Below, one piece after another: positions 21,379 through 35,375 of a DNA stretch of 64,000 bases; within the stretch, counting starts at the first letter, position 1, and each line of letters begins with the position of its first letter. Below the pieces are notes generated by a model. That model was not told the DNA's origin. It did not search any database and saw only the letters and a list, made by a program, of their open reading frames with translations. The stretch lies in assembly GCA_963969395.1 (NCBI GenBank), contig OZ017801.1, positions 4,714,501 to 4,778,500 of the forward strand. Reading direction: 5' to 3'. Origin of the DNA: Pseudoscleropodium purum (Eukaryota; Streptophyta; Bryopsida; Hypnales; Brachytheciaceae). The translations under genes and the position numbers were made by a program.

Positions 21379-24300
21379 ATGCCTAAAGTATCACTCAAGA
21401 TAATTTTAAATGTGCAAATCAAGATGAAGATTTGTGATTTTGAATTTAGAATCTTTTAGAATTCTTTGAATGTAAATTTTACAAGTAATCTCAAAAATTT
21501 GTAAGGGTGGTTTCAAATCTTCACCAAAAAATTCAATTTTTATAACTTACAAAAGACATATGATTTCATTCCTAAAATATTAAATAAAATAATTTCAACT
21601 CATACTTAGTGGCAAAATAGAGTATATAGAGCAAAAGATATTGACAATGTTCATATGACACACAATAATATGTTTTGTCCTCTAACTCCTTAATGATTAG
21701 AGGATAGTTTAGATTTCCAAAATTGTGAAGACCTATTATAAAGTGAAACTTAGAATAATAATTTAATGATGACCTTTCAACAAAACTTATAAAATATGAA
21801 CCAAGGATTATATTCATAAGGTTAAAAATCTACTACTACAATAACCAATAATTTCAATAGTTTTTGAAACCAAAAATTAAAAAATCCTTCTAAAATTGAT
21901 TATACATAAATCAATGAATGTGAGTAATTTTCAAAATGTTTTTCTTACTTTGACTTAAAAAATTTTAATTCTAATAATGAAAATTTTGTTTAAATATTTA
22001 TTTATTTGAGTTGTTTCTAAATGGACATGTTTAAAACTAAAAATGTTACTATTTCAAGATCAATCATATTTATATCCCACAAATATAGAATATGTGTATA
22101 AAAGAGGTCCAAAAATCTATTCTATAAAAATTTAAGTGAAAAAATACAAGAAACTACAAACATTTAGAATGAATGGAAAAATCAAGACTTTGTGTGCTTG
22201 GGACATGGTTGTGTTTATGGTTGCATTGTTTCAATATATAGGGAAAATGAATGAAATGGAAATAGAACTTACCAAAGAATCTTCATTTTCCTCTTAGGAA
22301 ATGAAGGCCATTTTCAAAAAATGATGATTCTAAAAACCTACCTTGATCAATTATTGAAGAAAAAAGCATGTTTACTAGTGGAGTTTTGAATGTTCAAGTA
22401 TACAAATTTTTTGGTCAACATATACTAATGTAGACTATTTTTAAAACTTTCAAAATTCATATTGATATGTGGAAATTGAACTCAATATGATTTTTGATGA
22501 ATTTTGATACTTTAGGCATATAACTTGTGCAAATAATGATATTCCATCCTAAGTTTAATTTTCACAAATCAAATTGAAATTCAAAGTTTTAAACTTCAAT
22601 GCATATTGGTGCATCATGACAAAAAATTGGTACAATGTAGCATACAAACCTCGAGCTCATGTCACATGGGTAGACAACAACAAAAAGGCCTTGGATATTC
22701 TATAAACACACTAATATAATCTTTAGTTGCAATGGTCTATGGGAATTATATTATGATTATTTTTAGACAATTCATTGAATAAAACTCAAAAATGTTTTGA
22801 AAGAAAATGCAAAAAACCTCAAAAATGTGAACATCCATTGTGCCTAAAATATCAACACCTAAAACATAATCATAAATGACAAAAGAAAGTTGCTAAAATG
22901 TTAGTGCATGCATAGAACTATTGGAAGAACTTGTTGAATATGTGTCTTAATATGAATCTCCAATTTTTTATACCTTTTTTTTTTCCAAATTCCGAGCATC
23001 TAATGACTTTTCATCTTTTAATTAATCTCTAATGATCAAATATTGAATCCAATGGTAGTAGTTTCATTGAATTCAAATTAATCTTAATCATATAGAATAC
23101 TTTGAAGTTGAGTACCATAATATGGTTCAAGGTTCATGTTTTCTTGTTGAATTCAAGCATGGCTTGAAAATTTCAACTTCCTAATGGGATTTTTGCCACT
23201 TCATAGATATGGCATATCCAAAGAATTCAAAGAAAAGACACGAACATGTAGATACTGAATTGCCTTTTTTTTCCATTGACCTAAATGAAAATCCGAACTC
23301 AAATATCAATTAAATCATATAGCCAATTAATTTGAGGTTTTTGATGTGCTTACTCTCAATATAAACTAAATGATCTTTTGGTTACATTCCATACAATCTT
23401 ATGTAATAAATAGCAAAAAGAAAGGTGACTATGAAGTTTTGGGCAATTTAGGCATAATTAGAAGGTTGACTAGTACATATAGGATCTTAGTGGACATTTT
23501 CAAGAAGTGACAATTTAAAGGCGCTCACTTTAATCCCCAAATGGATTATCATATATTTGCCTTTGTTCTATAGAATGACCTCTTTTGCATATACAAATGT
23601 CATGTACTTTATGAAATGTCAAATTTGAATGAGAATTATTGGTCACTTTCAAAAAACCATTAGTGTATTCTAAATGTCTTTTTTATTTTTTTATAGCACC
23701 ATGGTTATATGAAAAAACAAAATGCAATACAATTGATCAAAATTGGAAGAAAATTGTACATATAACCTAAATTTTGGGCTCCCTATTTTTTTGGCAACTA
23801 TCAATGTCCAAAAAATCCCTATGACATAGATGTCAAGGTCTACTATATTACTGTGTAGTAGTATTTATATTATTTTCATTGAATTTGGGGAGTAAAAATA
23901 GAATAATTACCTAAGAATTTTTTGCAAATTTTTTTGTGGCTACCTATACTTTTTGAAGATACTTTAAATTAATTAGAATTTTAAAATATATTTTCTAATT
24001 TATTATCACTTTTAGCTATAATAATTATAACAATGTCCATTTGTTACAAAACAAATTGAGAATTTTCACAAATAGATAATATATAATTTTATATTATAGA
24101 AATGTAAGATTAAAATTTAAATATATAATTTAAATTGAGCTCAAAAATCATGTTTGACTAAAAGGCAATGGAACTAATTTGTTAGGGGCTAAATTGCTTT
24201 CTTTTATACTATCATTTTTAAGTGAGTCTTATTAGATAATATGTCCAAAGATCCAAGACCTAAAGATGGATGTGTAATCGAAATAGTGTCACCTTGGGCA

Positions 24301-25400
24301 CATGTCTTAAGTCCCATGTCATTTTTTGATTAAAAATAATTTCCCTTGTTTATATTCACATTCTTATTTGCAATGTTTGGTCCCTTAAGATCTCTTGATT
24401 TCAACTTGCCAATGGTTGTAAAAAATATCATCTTATACATAACATCCACTAATGGGGCACAAACTATGAAATAACAAGACATATTGATTTGTATTCATAT
24501 TCATATTAATATATGCATGTATTCATACACGATACTTCATATCTATAAATAGGACATTAGAACACAAGATATGGGACATTTGGAGGTGCATGTAATCTTG
24601 GGAAGACTAGTAAGAATGAGGAAGATTAGAATTTGATTATAAATGAACTTAGTGAATTATAGAATTTAAGAACATAAGCTATAATAGACCATGCCATAGC
24701 AAATGTTTAAACCCAAAAAAGGCCTATGATTTTAGATCCTAAGCTTTTTGAAGGCCTGAGGCACCAAAATTTGGTATTTGCAAAACTTTAAAGTTCAATA
24801 AAAGCTAACCAAGTTGTTCATTTTAGTAGTTTATATTTTTGAAAAGTTCTTAAAGTCTAGTTTTAGTATCAAAAATCTCATCTTGAAAATAAATGATAGT
24901 AATTTTTCTATTCAAGATATTTTTCTATTTGTACAAGGATACCAATTGCAATCTTGACTTCCCGTAGTGTTGGGAGCTCTTAAAAATGAATCTCAAATAC
25001 ACTAAATCTCAAAGAAAAAATCACATTCAAAAGTCATTTAAAAAAATTGTAGAATAGATTTTAAGAAGCCATAAATTGATTGGAATTATACATGTTAGGT
25101 CCTCTAACCTCATATTTTTTTGGTCACCAACTTTTTAGATTTGACTTGTGAAAAGAGGGTTGAAAAACTTCACATCACTTTTGCAATTTTAACACCCTCA
25201 TGGTCAAATATTATAATCTTTCACTCTAGAAGTGATATTATTGTGTTTTCTTTTCCTATGAGATCTCTAATATGTCCAGTTCGAATTGGACAATTACAAT
25301 TAAAAAAAATTGATACAACTTATCAAAATGTTCATATGACCATTATTTGGAATCCAATTGGGCTTCACACTTCGCGCACCCCTCAAAAGAACCTCGTCTC
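21379..25400. other. AT-rich gene-free region
   Basis: About 4 kb of AT-rich DNA with frequent homopolymer A/T tracts. All open frames are short and A/T-biased. I see no LTR pair, transposon ends, RNA gene or tandem array that can be supported. Confidence 0.5.
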
Positions 25401-25806
25401 TGCAAAAATCTTTAGCAACGACTAGGAACACTGCACAGTTTTCTGGATTCATTTGGTCGTGAATCATGGTTCAGTTAGGCCATGTAATAAAGGAAATCCG
25501 ATGGAAAGAGACAACATTTAAACAGAATTGCAAGACTTTGATACCGGTAGTAGCATTTGACTAAGTTCGATACCAGGGTGTTCAATAGTCATGTATTCTG
25601 CAAAAGCATGCTAAGAACGAAAACGATACAAGTACGAGCCGGAACAAAATGGCCTTTGCAAGTTAAGCTTACACTAATAGCTATGCCTAAAGTTCAAGTT
25701 TGTAAGGCAATATGTGTGCAATAACTCAATGAGAAAACACCTGAGATAAAAAGAACGTCAGGAAAGTAGCTGAAATGTAGAACCAACCTGGGAATCTCAG
25801 GACTGA

Positions 25807-26790
25807 TCAAGAAATATGAACTGCCCGATTATTCGGATCTTCTTCTCGCTCAATGAGCATCATAAACAAATAACCAACAATCCAGAGGGCTATGAAGCGA
25901 AACGGCACCCAACATGAAACCCCAAGCAGACTCAGGATTGAACCCACGTATTGTGGATCCCTGAAATAGCCGAAGGGAAACTTCTCCACCCACGGAAGCT
26001 TCTTTCCAAACAATGCCCCATAATATACACCATCTTCCCCGAGCAGGTCAAACACCCTGCCACACATCATGACATCAAATTGATAAGGCAAAGCAATGTG
26101 AAAGGAACATATGCTTACCAGAGGTTCAATTGATAAGGATAAATAATCAAACAAGGCTTGTAGTAAAATTGTACTACTGCATGAACTTTTAGGCAAAATC
26201 ATCAAGAGAATCTCCTCCAAGAAAGGTACCCTAAAAAAATGCAGGTCTGTGCATCATGGTGTGTGTAATGAAGAGGGGAGACTTCCATATGATCACAGTG
26301 GCCATAGGGAGACTTGCCATGAACGATGGGAAAGATTCATTTTATGATGCTGTCTACAACTTCCTTAAACGGTATAGTGTTTCTGAAAACAATTCTTTTA
26401 GATAGTACAAGGAAAATGGCCAATCAAGCAAAGGAAAAACATGCATCTCACAACTGAAAGAGCACAATGAGGAGCATTGAGAGAAGAGCAATACCTGTAA
26501 TTCAGAAACTGTCCGCAGCCAATGAGCGCCACACAAATGAGGGGCGGGACAGAGAATGTGGCTACAGAGACAAGGCTAAGCACTTGTAGAGACTTGAGAA
26601 TGTGAGAAACCTGGGCCATACGATGGGATGGGTCGACACCTTCGCACATTTTCATCCACTTCTTGGGATAGGTCCACAAGTACCAGTAGAACGGAAATGG
26701 GCAAAGAACGAGGAGCGAAACTACAAGGTTGCGAAGGATGCCGGGTGTAGCCAAATGGGTGTTGATCGGCCATAAATCCAACAGTGCCAT
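25807..26790 (-). CDS. PLMT: Phosphatidyl-N-methylethanolamine N-methyltransferase (PLMT / PEMT family)
   Basis: Two coding exons: 26790-26495 and 26056-25807, intron of 438 bp with a TACAG/GTATTG donor and GGCAG acceptor, phase 2. The product is 181 aa; the Arabidopsis homologue is about 164. Seen directly: hydrophobic segments at about residues 18-40 and 68-92, FYWYLWTYPKKW in the N-terminal third, GQFLNYR at the exon joint, then GEDGVYYG, FPFGYFRDPQYVGSIL, a hydrophobic segment WVPFRFIALWIVGYLFMM and the acidic IEREEDPN near the end. In this family the DPQY-x-GS region and the Glu pair bind S-adenosylmethionine. Known role: methylating phosphatidyl-N-methylethanolamine and the dimethyl form towards phosphatidylcholine in the ER membrane; plant enzymes do not readily use unmethylated phosphatidylethanolamine. 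The ATG at 26790 gives the expected N-terminus. No break; probably functional. Confidence 0.92.
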
Positions 26791-26800
26791 GGCTTCTAGT

Positions 26801-27613
26801 CTGTCATGTCAATACACACATCGTCAAATCAAAATTATGCAAGAAGAGCAACAAGAGAGGCACATACAAGTACAGCTGAGAAGTACGAGCATATATTCAT
26901 ATAAAAATATGCAAGAAGAGACACATACATACATGCGTACACCTTTTTCATAAATTTTTGAAAACCCTAAGTGAGACAACCATGAATGGCGCTACAGCGC
27001 GTTCCAGCCTTTACACAAACCCTACTCACTGTGCTCCCCAGGGTTTATGATTAATGAAGATCTTCAACTAGCACCCTAGAGCCGGGATCAGTCGTGTTCA
27101 TCTACAGGATCTTCCAAACATGGGGCCCCTGAGCAAGAAATTCTTTACTACGCTGGAATTCCACCACTGGATCCTCCACGGTCCAAACTAGCCCAATTTT
27201 CATCAAAAACATCTGAAAAAGCAAATGCCTCCACGTAATTCTAGGATATGAATTTCAATACACGTTTCCTGACAATTCTCAAAAAAAAACTCTCCACCAG
27301 AGCATCTGGAATTTCGGGTAGAGTCACATCGGCCTTCACATACCACGCGATATGGCGACGCTGCTAAATTCTAGGGACACATTTGATGACATTTAAAGGA
27401 CTAAAAATTGCTACGGGGACAATAAATTCACTTATATTGATTTCATTCCATACCGATCTTCCTCTAATGGACGTAACATTATCTTGCAATTCATCCACGA
27501 ACCCACCCAAGCAGTCTCCTGCTCTACTTAGTCAGGGTACTATCCCATCGCGAATGTAGAGTTTCAGTTCATCAAGCCCACAAACTGAAAGAAACGGCAG
27601 CACCTAAGCTTAC
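26801..27613 (-). other. Possible 5' UTR intron of the PLMT gene
   Basis: A minus-strand donor (AATTTG/GTAAGC, GT at 27613-27612) follows a GC-balanced stretch, and a minus-strand acceptor (CATGACAG) sits about ten bases before the PLMT ATG. Together they suggest a non-coding first exon at about 27614-27880. Inferred from splice-like signals only. Confidence 0.35.
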
Positions 27614-27900
27614 CAAATTTCAAGGCGGATGATTGCGCCACTGCGCCAACGTCGTCCCACCAGCTCAAATTGGACCTGTCCAGCCAAACCAGACGATCGG
27701 AAACTTTGTCTCTGCAACTCAACCCTGAAATCCTTGAAGCACACAAGCGCATGAGCAGAGCTTTGGTGACAGGGGAAGTCTGTGGATGGGAAGCAACGGT
27801 ACCCAACGAAGAAAACGCGCAAGGATGGTCAGGAATTGGGGAAGGTGGAAGGTATCAAGGTTTCAAGGGTTTAAGTTAAGGGCCTCGGTGAGGAAGAGAA
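27614..27900 (-). promoter_or_regulatory. Possible first exon and promoter of PLMT
   Basis: GC-balanced island between AT-rich sequences, upstream of PLMT. It has frames open on both strands but no domain. Assigned by position and the donor at 27613. Confidence 0.3.
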
Positions 27901-28007
27901 TAGAGTGTAGCCTGACCACGTCAGTATTCAGGTTGCACGAGCACTCGACAGCTGTTTTGTTTTTTATTCCTATGGGGGGAACTGGATGCATAGGATGCTC
28001 TTAAAGC

Positions 28008-28240
28008 GACCATTTAAGAGTTGATTGCGTTTTGGGAAGCTAAACTGCTTACACAATTTTCAGAAAATTTTCGTAGGAAGAAAAATGGAATCATCTAACC
28101 TGGAGGTAGGAGGTCCATAAATTGACCATTTAAGAGCTGGAACTGATTTTGGGGGAGGTGAAATTTCTTCAAATATTTTTTAGTAAATTTTCCTTGAAAG
28201 ACAAGTAGAATTGGCATCTAACCCAAGTGGTTTCATATTT
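28008..28240. repeat. 115-bp tandem duplication
   Basis: Two diverged direct copies, starting GACCATTTAAGAG at 28008 and 28123. Both continue with an AATTTTC-rich part and end ATCTAACC. Non-coding. Confidence 0.6.
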
Positions 28241-28345
28241 TTGGGAGCTTTGTGGAATTAGTTATGAAATTTTGTAGGTGAAAGTGGCATAGGGTTCTAA
28301 TAGTGTCCACCTCCTAAAATGTACACCGTTTGTACATGGCTGAAG
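28185..28345 (-). repeat. Dispersed repeat B, inverted copy
   Basis: Reverse-complement match to 14080-14230: GGCATCTAAC, TTTCATATTTTT, TTGTGGAATTAGTTA, CCACCTCCT.AAATGTACAC in the same order. A third, partial copy is at 29705-29790 (+). Not coding. Confidence 0.65.
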
Positions 28346-29084
28346 GCTACAAAAAAAGCAACATGTACATGCAATGTACATTTAAGGAGGTGAATGCTTT
28401 TAGAACTTGTGTGCTTTCAGAACTTCCATTACAAAAAATTTCAGCCCTCTTAAACGTTGTGAGTTTGAAACCTTCCTAAACCCCTCGAGTGCAATGAAAG
28501 AAAAATTTTAATTGTTTTTATTTTATTTTTATTTTTTAATGAAAGTAATTGATGTGGCACTATTTGTGCTACATCAATGCCACATAAGATTTTTTTTTAA
28601 TTAAAAAAAAATTCAAATTTGTTTTTTTGGTACTTGCATTGTGGGGTGCCGAAAAATGCATCCTTACCGGCCTTTTGCAAGGTTCAGATTTTTCCTAATG
28701 CTACCTTACATAACATTCAGTAGCAGAGGAAAGGATTGCCTTCCCCCTAATAAACTGGTGCCAAATATTTGGCACTATTAGTAGTTACATATCTACCTCT
28801 CAATTTTTGTCAATGTCTAAGTTTTGTAGGGGCACAGCTATAGATTCTAAGACTATAGGTACAAAAAAATAAAATACTTTCTATTCAAATAGGGCACAAA
28901 ATCTAAACACTCAAGGTATTAAAAACTCAAATACTTTCAAATCAAATAGTGCACATAATAGAGGCTTTTAACAAAATGACTAACTAATCATTGAAGATAT
29001 CAATCACAATATTCAAATTACTTTGTATTGCTTTGTGAATTGTAAGCCGTTTGTGTTTTGTAATAATGAATTAGAAGACAAGTC
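28346..29084. other. AT-rich region without gene
   Basis: Begins with GTACAT palindromic words related to repeat B, then A/T-rich DNA. No supported feature. Confidence 0.4.
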
Positions 29085-29640
29085 TTTATATTCCTACGGG
29101 GTAGTAGGAGGTAGAACAAACAATGTAGGATATGTAAATTACAATTTGTAGTTTCTCAACCACTCATAGTTTAGTCAAATTAAAGTAGGAATTGTAATTG
29201 AAGTAGAATATTAGACCTCATTTAGGCATAGTATAAAAAAATTTCAAAAAACTTTAAACTAAAAAAAGTTGGGATATGAAGTTAAGTTTTATCTTCAAAA
29301 ATATGTTTGGGATTATGATCCTCCAATCAAAATTTATAGACAAATTTTAGAGATGAATTGGAAGGGAATTTTTTTTTGACATTTTCAAACATCTTTTCTA
29401 AAATTTGTCTACGACTTTTAATTGAAGGATTGGCTAGAATCTTATACAAATTTTTGGAGATAAAATTGATCTCAATATTCCAACTTTTTCTAGTTCATTT
29501 TTTTTTGAAAAAAATTGTTACTTCAATCACAATTCTTACTTTTGATTTTAACTATAAGTGGTTGAGAAACTACAATTCTAATTTGTAAATCCTACATAGA
29601 TTGTTCTACCTCCTATCACCCCATAGGAATATAAAGAGCT
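29085..29640. repeat. Foldback element, arms about 260 bp
   Basis: Left arm about 29085-29355 and right arm about 29386-29640 are reverse complements with about 80-85% agreement. Landmarks: TCTTTATATTCCTA, AGGAGGTAGAACAA, GTAGTTTCTCAACCACT and TAGACAAATTTTAGA on the left; their complements in reverse order on the right. The loop is short and T-rich. The ORF at 29358-29588 is a by-product of the right arm. Confidence 0.75.
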
Positions 29641-29704
29641 TCTGTCTACAATAGTTTGTTCTAAAAGTGCCCATGCTCAAACATCAATCATGACATAGAG
29701 ATAT

Positions 29705-30230
29705 GTTTTTCTTTCTTCAATGTACATTTAATGAGGTGGTCGTATTTCAATGCTTATTGCATTTCAACTTCAAAAGTTTGGAACTAAGGTAGGAGGCTTT
29801 GAAAACAAGCAGGCCTTCAAAATTGCTCGTATAGACTTGTCTGAAATGGACGCAAAGTGGTCTTTAAATGAACCTTCTATAGTCGTTGATGGATCAATAA
29901 ATTTTTTTTTTTATTGCAAGAGCCAATCATTCTCTTTCATTTCTCCATTTTTCTCTAAAAGTTGCAAGTAAACAACTTATGGAAGACCTAGGATCATAAA
30001 TAGAGACCTATGACTCATCTTATTTGAAAATTTGTAAGTAATTTGAAATGCTTCAAAAAATACAAAACTACTAATGTTATGATCAAAATCTATTTTTCTA
30101 TGTCTAAAAAATGAACTAAAAATAATCCCATTCAAGAATCCACATGAAAAAGGCAAACTAGCCCTTAAGTGCTTGATTTCAAAGCCTCCTTTCACAATTC
30201 CATGAAGATCCAAAAAATATGAATGGACTT
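29705..30230 (+). repeat. Dispersed repeat with internal inverted ends
   Basis: Begins CTTTCTTCAATGTACATTTAATGAGGTGGTC, which matches repeat B. An inverted pair GGAGGCTTTGAAA.CAAGCA lies at about 29789-29812 and 30166-30190, enclosing about 380 bp without a real gene. Probably a non-autonomous DNA element. Confidence 0.5.
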
Positions 30231-31007
30231 CACTACCTAGGACTATTAGGTGTTAAAGTGTTGATTATAGGTGGTTCTCTTTTATATTCATTTATTAGAT
30301 GGGTGTTCATTCTTCTTTTATCAGTAAATTATATGATTGTTCTTAATGCTTCATCAATGAATATTAATTAAACAAACTACATTTTTGAAAAAGTTCACCA
30401 TCTCTTTAATGTAATGTATGATTGAGCATTTTGGATGAAAGTCTCTTACCTTACAAATGTCATTGAAGCCAAGAAGTGGTTACAAAATATTTCAAACGAC
30501 CAATACACAATTTTAAATCAACATCAACTGTCATACAATTTCATACCCCCCATGAAAGCCACTTCTTACAAAGGATAATTTTCTAATGTATTTTGGTTAT
30601 TTTAACTGAAATTAGCTTTTTTATAATTACAATCATTAAAAAGATGATTTTGAAGTTCACCTCAATTAATGAAATGAAGTTTATCACTTCCAACTTCTAC
30701 TCTAGTCTGAGGTGTATAAATTTACAAAATTATATATTTTATTGCAATTTGAATATTGGACCTATAATTATGATCTACTAATTTTTCCAATTATCAAATG
30801 ATATAGAAATGTGGTTTATACCATAATATTTTGCACTATTCTATGCACCTATCGACAAAGTTTTAGATTCATTGAAGATATTTTGTTATCAATATGAATT
30901 TTCTCCATATTTTTTCCAACAATTCAAAGTAATTTCAAATATTTAAAAAAAAAATTGTCTAATTTACAAAGACATCAAATTTCATCTCTAAAAACTAAGA
31001 ATGAAAA
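30231..31007. other. AT-rich region without gene
   Basis: A/T-rich DNA leading into the AAAT/AT microsatellite. No supported feature. Confidence 0.4.

Positions 31008-32653
<1,646 letters not shown>

Positions 32654-32710
<57 letters not shown>
32654..32710. repeat. (AT)n microsatellite
   Basis: About 28 AT units without interruption. Confidence 0.95.
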
Positions 32711-32715
<5 letters not shown>

Positions 32716-33904
32716 TTAATTTTATTTTTGATAAATTTATGAAATCATAATTTTATTCTAGTGATGCCTTCAAGGTCAGAATTGATTTAGGTGTTACCAA
32801 TGTTTGAGTACTAGGTGCTATGGTGGATACCTAATAATAGCATCTCTAAGAATCAACTTCCTATACTAGATATAGGTTGAACTATCTCATGATGTTCTAC
32901 TGCAAATATTAGATGCTCAATTTTACACAATTACTTTTGGCTACTAGACTTTCACTACCTATGGTGCATTTTAACTCTTATATATCTATATTTATTTTTG
33001 TGTTGACAAATACATGGTGCACTAGGTGTGAATAGATATGACGAAAGTCATGGAATCAATGAAGCCTCCAAAGTAAAGCTTCCACTATTACAGTAAAAAA
33101 AATATACTACCAAAAAATAAAAATAAATTAATATCCAATGGTAAGAATGTTTATTAAAGGAAATTTGTATCTAATGAACTTTTAAATTTTTTTCACTTCA
33201 CGAAATTGATGAATTTTCTATTGTCTTAGATGTTTTATTGACTTTGTTTTTGTCTTCAATGTCCTAAACTTTTATAACTTTCATTTTATTGAATAAATAT
33301 ATTAAATAAATAAAATTATAAATAAAATAGATTAAAACTATAAAAAAGAATCACCTTTTTTAGGGATTCTAATGGTTTTGGGGGCTTGGTTGTAGGATTT
33401 TAGAAGGGTTTCATTATAAGACATTTTGTTTAGTAGTAGCCATTTTTTGGCATTTGATTCAAGATCTATAATTTTGGATCTACTTCTTCCCTAATTTCCT
33501 TTTCTTTTAGCTTTGTTTTTCAAATGCTCTATTATTGATTGATACCTCTCATTTCTTCAATGAACAACCTTGCTTATTATAGGTGGTGTCTTTTTTGTTG
33601 GTGACTTCATGTTGTTTCTACCTAACATTGACATTTCTTTGTATTCATCCAACATCCTACCAATGTTTTTGTTCACCTAGATGATGCAAAAAAATCATTG
33701 GAAAGAACCTTTGAAAAAATTATATGCTCACTATTAGAAAATTCAACGACTGATACAACAGAATTTTAACTCAAATCTGTTGAATGATTCAGTCATTTTA
33801 GACACGTTGTTTTGGACAAAATCAAATTGAAATCTATTGATTTTTTTTGCTGTTTTGGACAAATTCAAAAATTCGAATTGTTTTGAAAATTAAATTTTTT
33901 CTTG

Positions 33905-34055
33905 CCCATTAAAAAATGAAATGTTTTTATTGCCCACCTCGCGGACAAGGCCACTTAGGCAACTTGCTACACAGGTGGGTGCCTCCAAGGGGGTTTGAAC
34001 CTTGGACTTCATGGTTGAGGTTCAAAGTTCCAACCACTAAACCATCCAAATTCCA
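33905..34055 (-). mobile_element. tRNA-derived SINE-like fragment
   Basis: On the minus strand, TGGTTTAGTGGTTGG (34044-34030) resembles an RNA polymerase III A box and GGTTCAAACCC (34001-33991) a B box, about 35 bp apart. The acceptor and other stems of a true tRNA do not pair, and the sequence continues beyond the tRNA size into an A-rich end. This is the layout of a plant tRNA-derived SINE. The ORF through this stretch is a known type of false frame. Confidence 0.45.
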
Positions 34056-34202
34056 AAGACTTAAGTGGTCGATTTATGTACTAAAAATTTATATATTTAG
34101 TTTTTTAATTGTTTTTTCATGTGTTTTGTATTTTCAGCGGACTTCAAAGGTCATTTAGTCATAGTAAAACACATTTTTATAAAAAACTTGGAACTAAGAA
34201 AA

Positions 34203-34417
34203 GTTGTAAATTCAATCTAACTTTCACCTTCAAAAATCCGTTTGTGATTTTGAGTCTCCAATACAAAGTTATGAACAAAAATTAGAGAGTATGTTTGAAA
34301 ATGTCAAAATAAATGTTCCTAGCTACCCCTCTGATTACTATCCATAACTTTTGATTGGAGTATGAAAATCACAAACAGATTTTTGGAGGTGAAAGGTAGC
34401 TTGAATTTACAACTTTT
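34203..34417. repeat. Small foldback pair, arms about 73 bp
   Basis: GTTGTAAATTCAA...ACTCCAAT..AAAGTTA at 34203-34275 pairs with its near reverse complement at 34342-34417; about 85% by eye. The arm wording (TTCAAAAAT.TGTTTG.GATT..GA.TCTCCAAT) resembles part of the foldback at 29085, so they may be one family. Confidence 0.65.
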
Positions 34418-34738
34418 TTTTCCAATGTTTTTGAATTTATTTATTCTACTATGTGAGAATGGACTCAAAAGTCTGCTGAATTGAAAAAAGACTGAATTTT
34501 ACATGATTAATTTTTTTTAAATCATTATACTCAGATTCTCAAATATTCCAAAAAGATTCCAAAAAGATTTCAAATTTAACAAAACCTTTCTGATTTGGTC
34601 ATTGCAATACCCAAATCAATAGAAAGAATTTGTCATTTTGTTGATTTTCATAAAAAGTTACAAAATGGTCATTCTACTATCGCAAATAACATAAATCAAT
34701 TGAATTTTTGTTGTTTTGGTCATGCATTTCTAGTAGTG

Positions 34739-35185
34739 CATTTTCCATCATCTTTACAAAGCAAATGTGACAAGCAAAGGATTCAACAATATAAGAAGCT
34801 CCTATAAAACATTCATGAGGATAAATTATTGCTAGAGACTTTTGACCTTATTAGCATGTTGTCGTGTTGCAAATGCAAGCACTATGTAAAAATATGTATA
34901 TTTATATTATTTAAGTGATTTCATATTTATAATATAATTTTAAAAATGACATCATTTGAGTAGCTTTAAAGTGACACCTTTTCACTGCTATAACATGCAA
35001 CTATAAAGAAAAAAGTACACTTAAGAGCTTCATCAATTTTGATGTTGTTTATCTTTATTTTTCATTTAAAATTAATTATGTCAAATTGGAGGGATTTTTT
35101 GAGTCTGAAGATGAAGAATCTCAACTAGAGTGTGAGTTCGAATTATCTTTACTACAACTGCCAAATCAAGTTTCACTGCTATTGG
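34739..35185. other. AT-rich region without gene
   Basis: A/T-rich DNA, no supported feature. Confidence 0.4.
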
Positions 35186-35194
35186 ATCTTTTAT

Positions 35195-35375
35195 TGCTAC
35201 ATAAGTGGTCACATGATGAAGTTAGACCATCTCGATCACCAAAGTAACCTTGCATAGAGAAATGATGGCACCACTACTGTAGAGCCTTTCATTGTTATAT
35301 GGGCGGTCATGTGATGAAGTTGGACCATTTCGATTGCCAAAGCAATCTCACGTGAAGAAATGATGGTACAAAAAT
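35195..35375. repeat. Tandem duplication of about 90 bp
   Basis: Two direct copies with GTGGTCACATGATGAAGTTA at about 35206 and the diverged GCGGTCATGTGATGAAGTTG at about 35304. Both go on with GACCAT.TCGAT..CCAAAG and end GAAATGATGG. Transitions predominate between the copies. Possibly a remnant of an old coding or element sequence; no domain recognised. Confidence 0.6.

Larger units (their letters stand above)
33731..34738. mobile_element. Possible CACTA-like non-autonomous element
   Basis: CACTATTAGAAA at 33731 and the reverse complement of CACTACTAGAAA ending at 34738 resemble CACTA (En/Spm) ends (11 of 12 match). Subterminal parts on both sides repeat AAATCAATAG-like and TTTTGTTGTTTTGG-like words. 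The three flanking bases differ (GCT, CAT), so no target duplication is visible. The interval holds the SINE-like piece and a foldback pair. Tentative. Confidence 0.3.

Noticed and set aside
19496..25400. Organellar DNA insertion
   Set aside because: High AT content alone suggested it, but I recognised no plastid or mitochondrial gene or rRNA/tRNA sequence.
25120..25425. 101-codon plus-strand ORF near the PLMT gene
   Set aside because: A/T-driven composition, no domain, no splice partners.
33991..34044. Functional tRNA gene
   Set aside because: A and B box words are present but acceptor, D and anticodon stems do not pair.
33916..34158. 80-codon ORF with PPRGFEPWTSWL
   Set aside because: Typical false frame over a tRNA-derived promoter region.
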